From Neelides folsomi (Eukaryota > Arthropoda > Collembola > Neelipleona > Neelidae), in NCBI GenBank assembly GCA_034687125.1, contig JAQGBZ010000056.1, positions 124,001 through 188,000 of the forward strand: a DNA stretch of 64,000 bases, given 5' to 3'. Shown here piece by piece: positions 61,831-64,000 of this stretch. Position numbers and translations under genes: made by a program. Under the pieces are notes generated by a model, which was not told the origin of the DNA, searched no databases, and saw only the letters and a list, made by a program, of their open reading frames with translations. The first letter of the stretch is position 1. Each line of letters begins with the position of its first letter.

Positions 61831-64000
61831 TTTTTATTTTAAAACAACAAATTGTAAAACTTTAGATTAATATTAAGCAGATTAACATAAGTGGTAATGT
61901 AATTTTTATGTAACTTAATACATTTTGTACGTGATTTAGATAATGTAAATTACTGAAGATTACAACGTACTTGACAATTTTATCCTTTTGACGCCTTTAT
62001 GAATAATCCTTTTAATCTCTGGAAGATAATTTTTGCTTTTCGTGCATTATTTAAAGGTTTAAATCTTTTAAACATTTATCTGTTATAAACATCGTTATGA
62101 AATATGTTTTACACTCATTTTAATTGTATTTATCTGAGACATCTCATTATGTCCTTAAACCCATTATTTTAATAATTAACTTTAAAATCGGATTATAAGT
62201 AAACTTATAGAAATGACAAAGTTTCGAATTCTTAAATCTTTTTTGCTTTTGCTGAACTTTATACTTTTTACATTAATATATATATGGTAAATTATATATG
62301 GATCAGACAATGCATTATCCTTAGGTTTTTACTAATTAAATTACAATAAGTAATTTAATTTTAGTACAATACTAATAATTTATTATTATGCTAAAGTCAG
62401 TACAATAATTTATTTCGTTAAATTATCTTTGTTCTGAAAATGAGTCTTACTGTTTTACCAAAATAACTTAAGGTTAATGTTTTGAATTTAAAACATTTCA
62501 TAAATGTAGACATCAATTTATGTGTTTATTTAAAGAGTTTTAGAATGTCATTAATTATTTTAAAAGAAACATACGCTTTTAATTACATTTTCAAATAATC
62601 ACATTTGTATACACATGTTAGAAATTGATTTTTATAAAAGTCGAAATACCTACGCATACTAAATACAATATAATATTTATATTATAATATATTTGTTTTT
62701 ATTACTTTCACATTTACATAAGATGATATCAATTTAAAAGTTATGTCTAATAATTATCAATTTGTATCATTATTGCATCAAAACTTTTAATTAAATGATT
62801 TGAATGTAACTCTTGGATTTAATTATTTGCAACTTGTGCATAATTTCATAAATTATCATAAAATATTATATAAGAAGACAATGAAAATTAAAGTACATAA
62901 TCAAATAATCCAGTCGTAAAATTCTGAACGAGAAAATATAATCAGTTATCGTAAAGGCATATTACATATTATGAAAGATTTATTATATGAACTTGGGAAA
63001 AATTTGGGGAGGATATACTATTTAACCAGATAGAATGAATTGTCTATATTAACTTTAAATATTTAACAATTATAAGTACTTACAATTAATTTTAATATGG
63101 CATACTCTCTATAGAACGATAGAATGTGTACATGTAATGTATGTATGAGCAAACGTTTATTTTAGGCAAGAGCCAGAGTTCATTTTTTTGTTTAATCTTT
63201 ATCCATATTTCCTTTTGATAGATAATAAATGACTTAATGACATACATATAATATAACTATTGAACATGTAGGGCAAAAGAGAGATTGTAAAATTAAATAT
63301 TTGAAAGCCCAAGCCGAAGTATTCAAGTACTGATATTTTATAAGATTCTTCAAATATTCTCATCTATAGGGAATATCCCTATAAGAAGTCATCTATACTT
63401 ATCCAAGCATATTTACTTTAAATTTATTAATAAGGATGGGCCATTTAGTGATATTTACGATAAAGTGCAATTTTTGGTATAACGAGTTCAAGATCAAGAT
63501 CACATCAATAACCTCAAATATCCTTGGGACTGTCGAACACTCTTACTGCTAAATAAACGTCAAATCTTTGACAGGAATCTTATCATAAGTAGGCCCAGAG
63601 TTAAGAAATCTCCTACAAGCACTTTTGCGACTGACCGGGTCTGATTAAAAAGGGTTTCTTCAAATTAAGTAAATTCCTTTCCATTCGCCATTTTTCGCCA
63701 CATTGAACAATTTCCAACGAAGGCTGGTCCCAATTTTTGAAAGTCAGGGGATTTGGAGAGATTATAAAATAACCTGTTTTACCATACACAATTTTTTTGA
63801 GTACAGGCGAACCTACTTGTAAAAGTACAAGTAAGAAGATTCCATAGATTGTATACATACGACGAAGATTGTTACTGAATAATTATTTATTTCAACAATT
63901 AATACAAGTTTAGTTCAAGTTCAGAGTTTGTATTTTTTATAGATTTACTCACACCATCCATTGAACAACTTGAATTAAATCCAACCTATAAGGACATAAC
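61831..64000. other. 3' flank of the RhoGEF gene and unassigned DNA
   Basis: AT-rich sequence, presumably including the RhoGEF 3' UTR. A minus-strand ORF of 81 codons at 63613-63858 begins with a hydrophobic stretch but has no family motif or splice context I can support, so it is not called. Confidence 0.5.

Noticed and set aside
63613-63858. Minus-strand 81-codon ORF near the window end with a hydrophobic N-terminus
   Set aside because: No family resemblance; could be an exon of a gene outside the window, but nothing here supports it.

Overview
This is an AT-rich stretch of animal nuclear DNA. Every confident gene is split by GT-AG introns, and the gene set is metazoan: Derlin-1, the LYR protein ISD11/LYRM4, a CIB2-type calcium-binding protein, Integrator subunit 1, a BPHL-type hydrolase, two beta-tubulins and an ARHGEF10/17-type RhoGEF. 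The base composition, the mixture of very short (about 50-100 bp) and multi-kilobase introns, and the Derlin and tubulin residues look arthropod-like. A crustacean such as a copepod is plausible, but this is inference. There are no bacterial or viral operons and no CRISPR array. I recognised no rRNA or tRNA gene.

The left part (1-17.5 kb) is compact. The 3' end of a Derlin gene (+) is followed about 0.5 kb later by a three-exon LYRM4/ISD11 gene (+). Next come a CIB2-like gene (-), a possible extra minus-strand exon, and an apparently intronless 515-aa coiled-coil ORF (+). A 0.42-kb MITE-like inverted-repeat element separates these from a complete 22-exon INTS1 gene (+). One INTS1 intron uses a GC-AG donor. 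A five-exon, probably mitochondrial, serine hydrolase of the BPHL family (+) closes this block.

The middle part (19-34 kb) holds two head-to-tail beta-tubulin genes on the minus strand. The downstream copy has three exons spread over 11 kb. The upstream copy has two exons over 1.6 kb. Their 3' coding halves share a 634-bp tract that differs at one base, while the rest of the coding sequence is clearly diverged. This is a strong signature of gene conversion.

The right part (39.8-61.8 kb) is a 12-exon RhoGEF gene (+): a His-rich disordered N-terminus, a DH domain, a PH-like domain with a long insert, a beta-propeller region and a low-complexity tail. Its introns reach 9.3 kb. The remaining non-coding DNA is AT-rich and holds only short ORFs without convincing coding character.

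The genes do not form one pathway: they cover ER quality control, Fe-S assembly, calcium signalling, snRNA/transcription processing, ester hydrolysis, microtubules and Rho signalling. The strongest non-routine observations are the tubulin conversion tract with its intron difference, the GC-AG INTS1 intron, the inverted-repeat element with its internal 9-bp tandem array, the unidentified coiled-coil ORF, and a candidate unannotated minus-strand exon near 4.1 kb.
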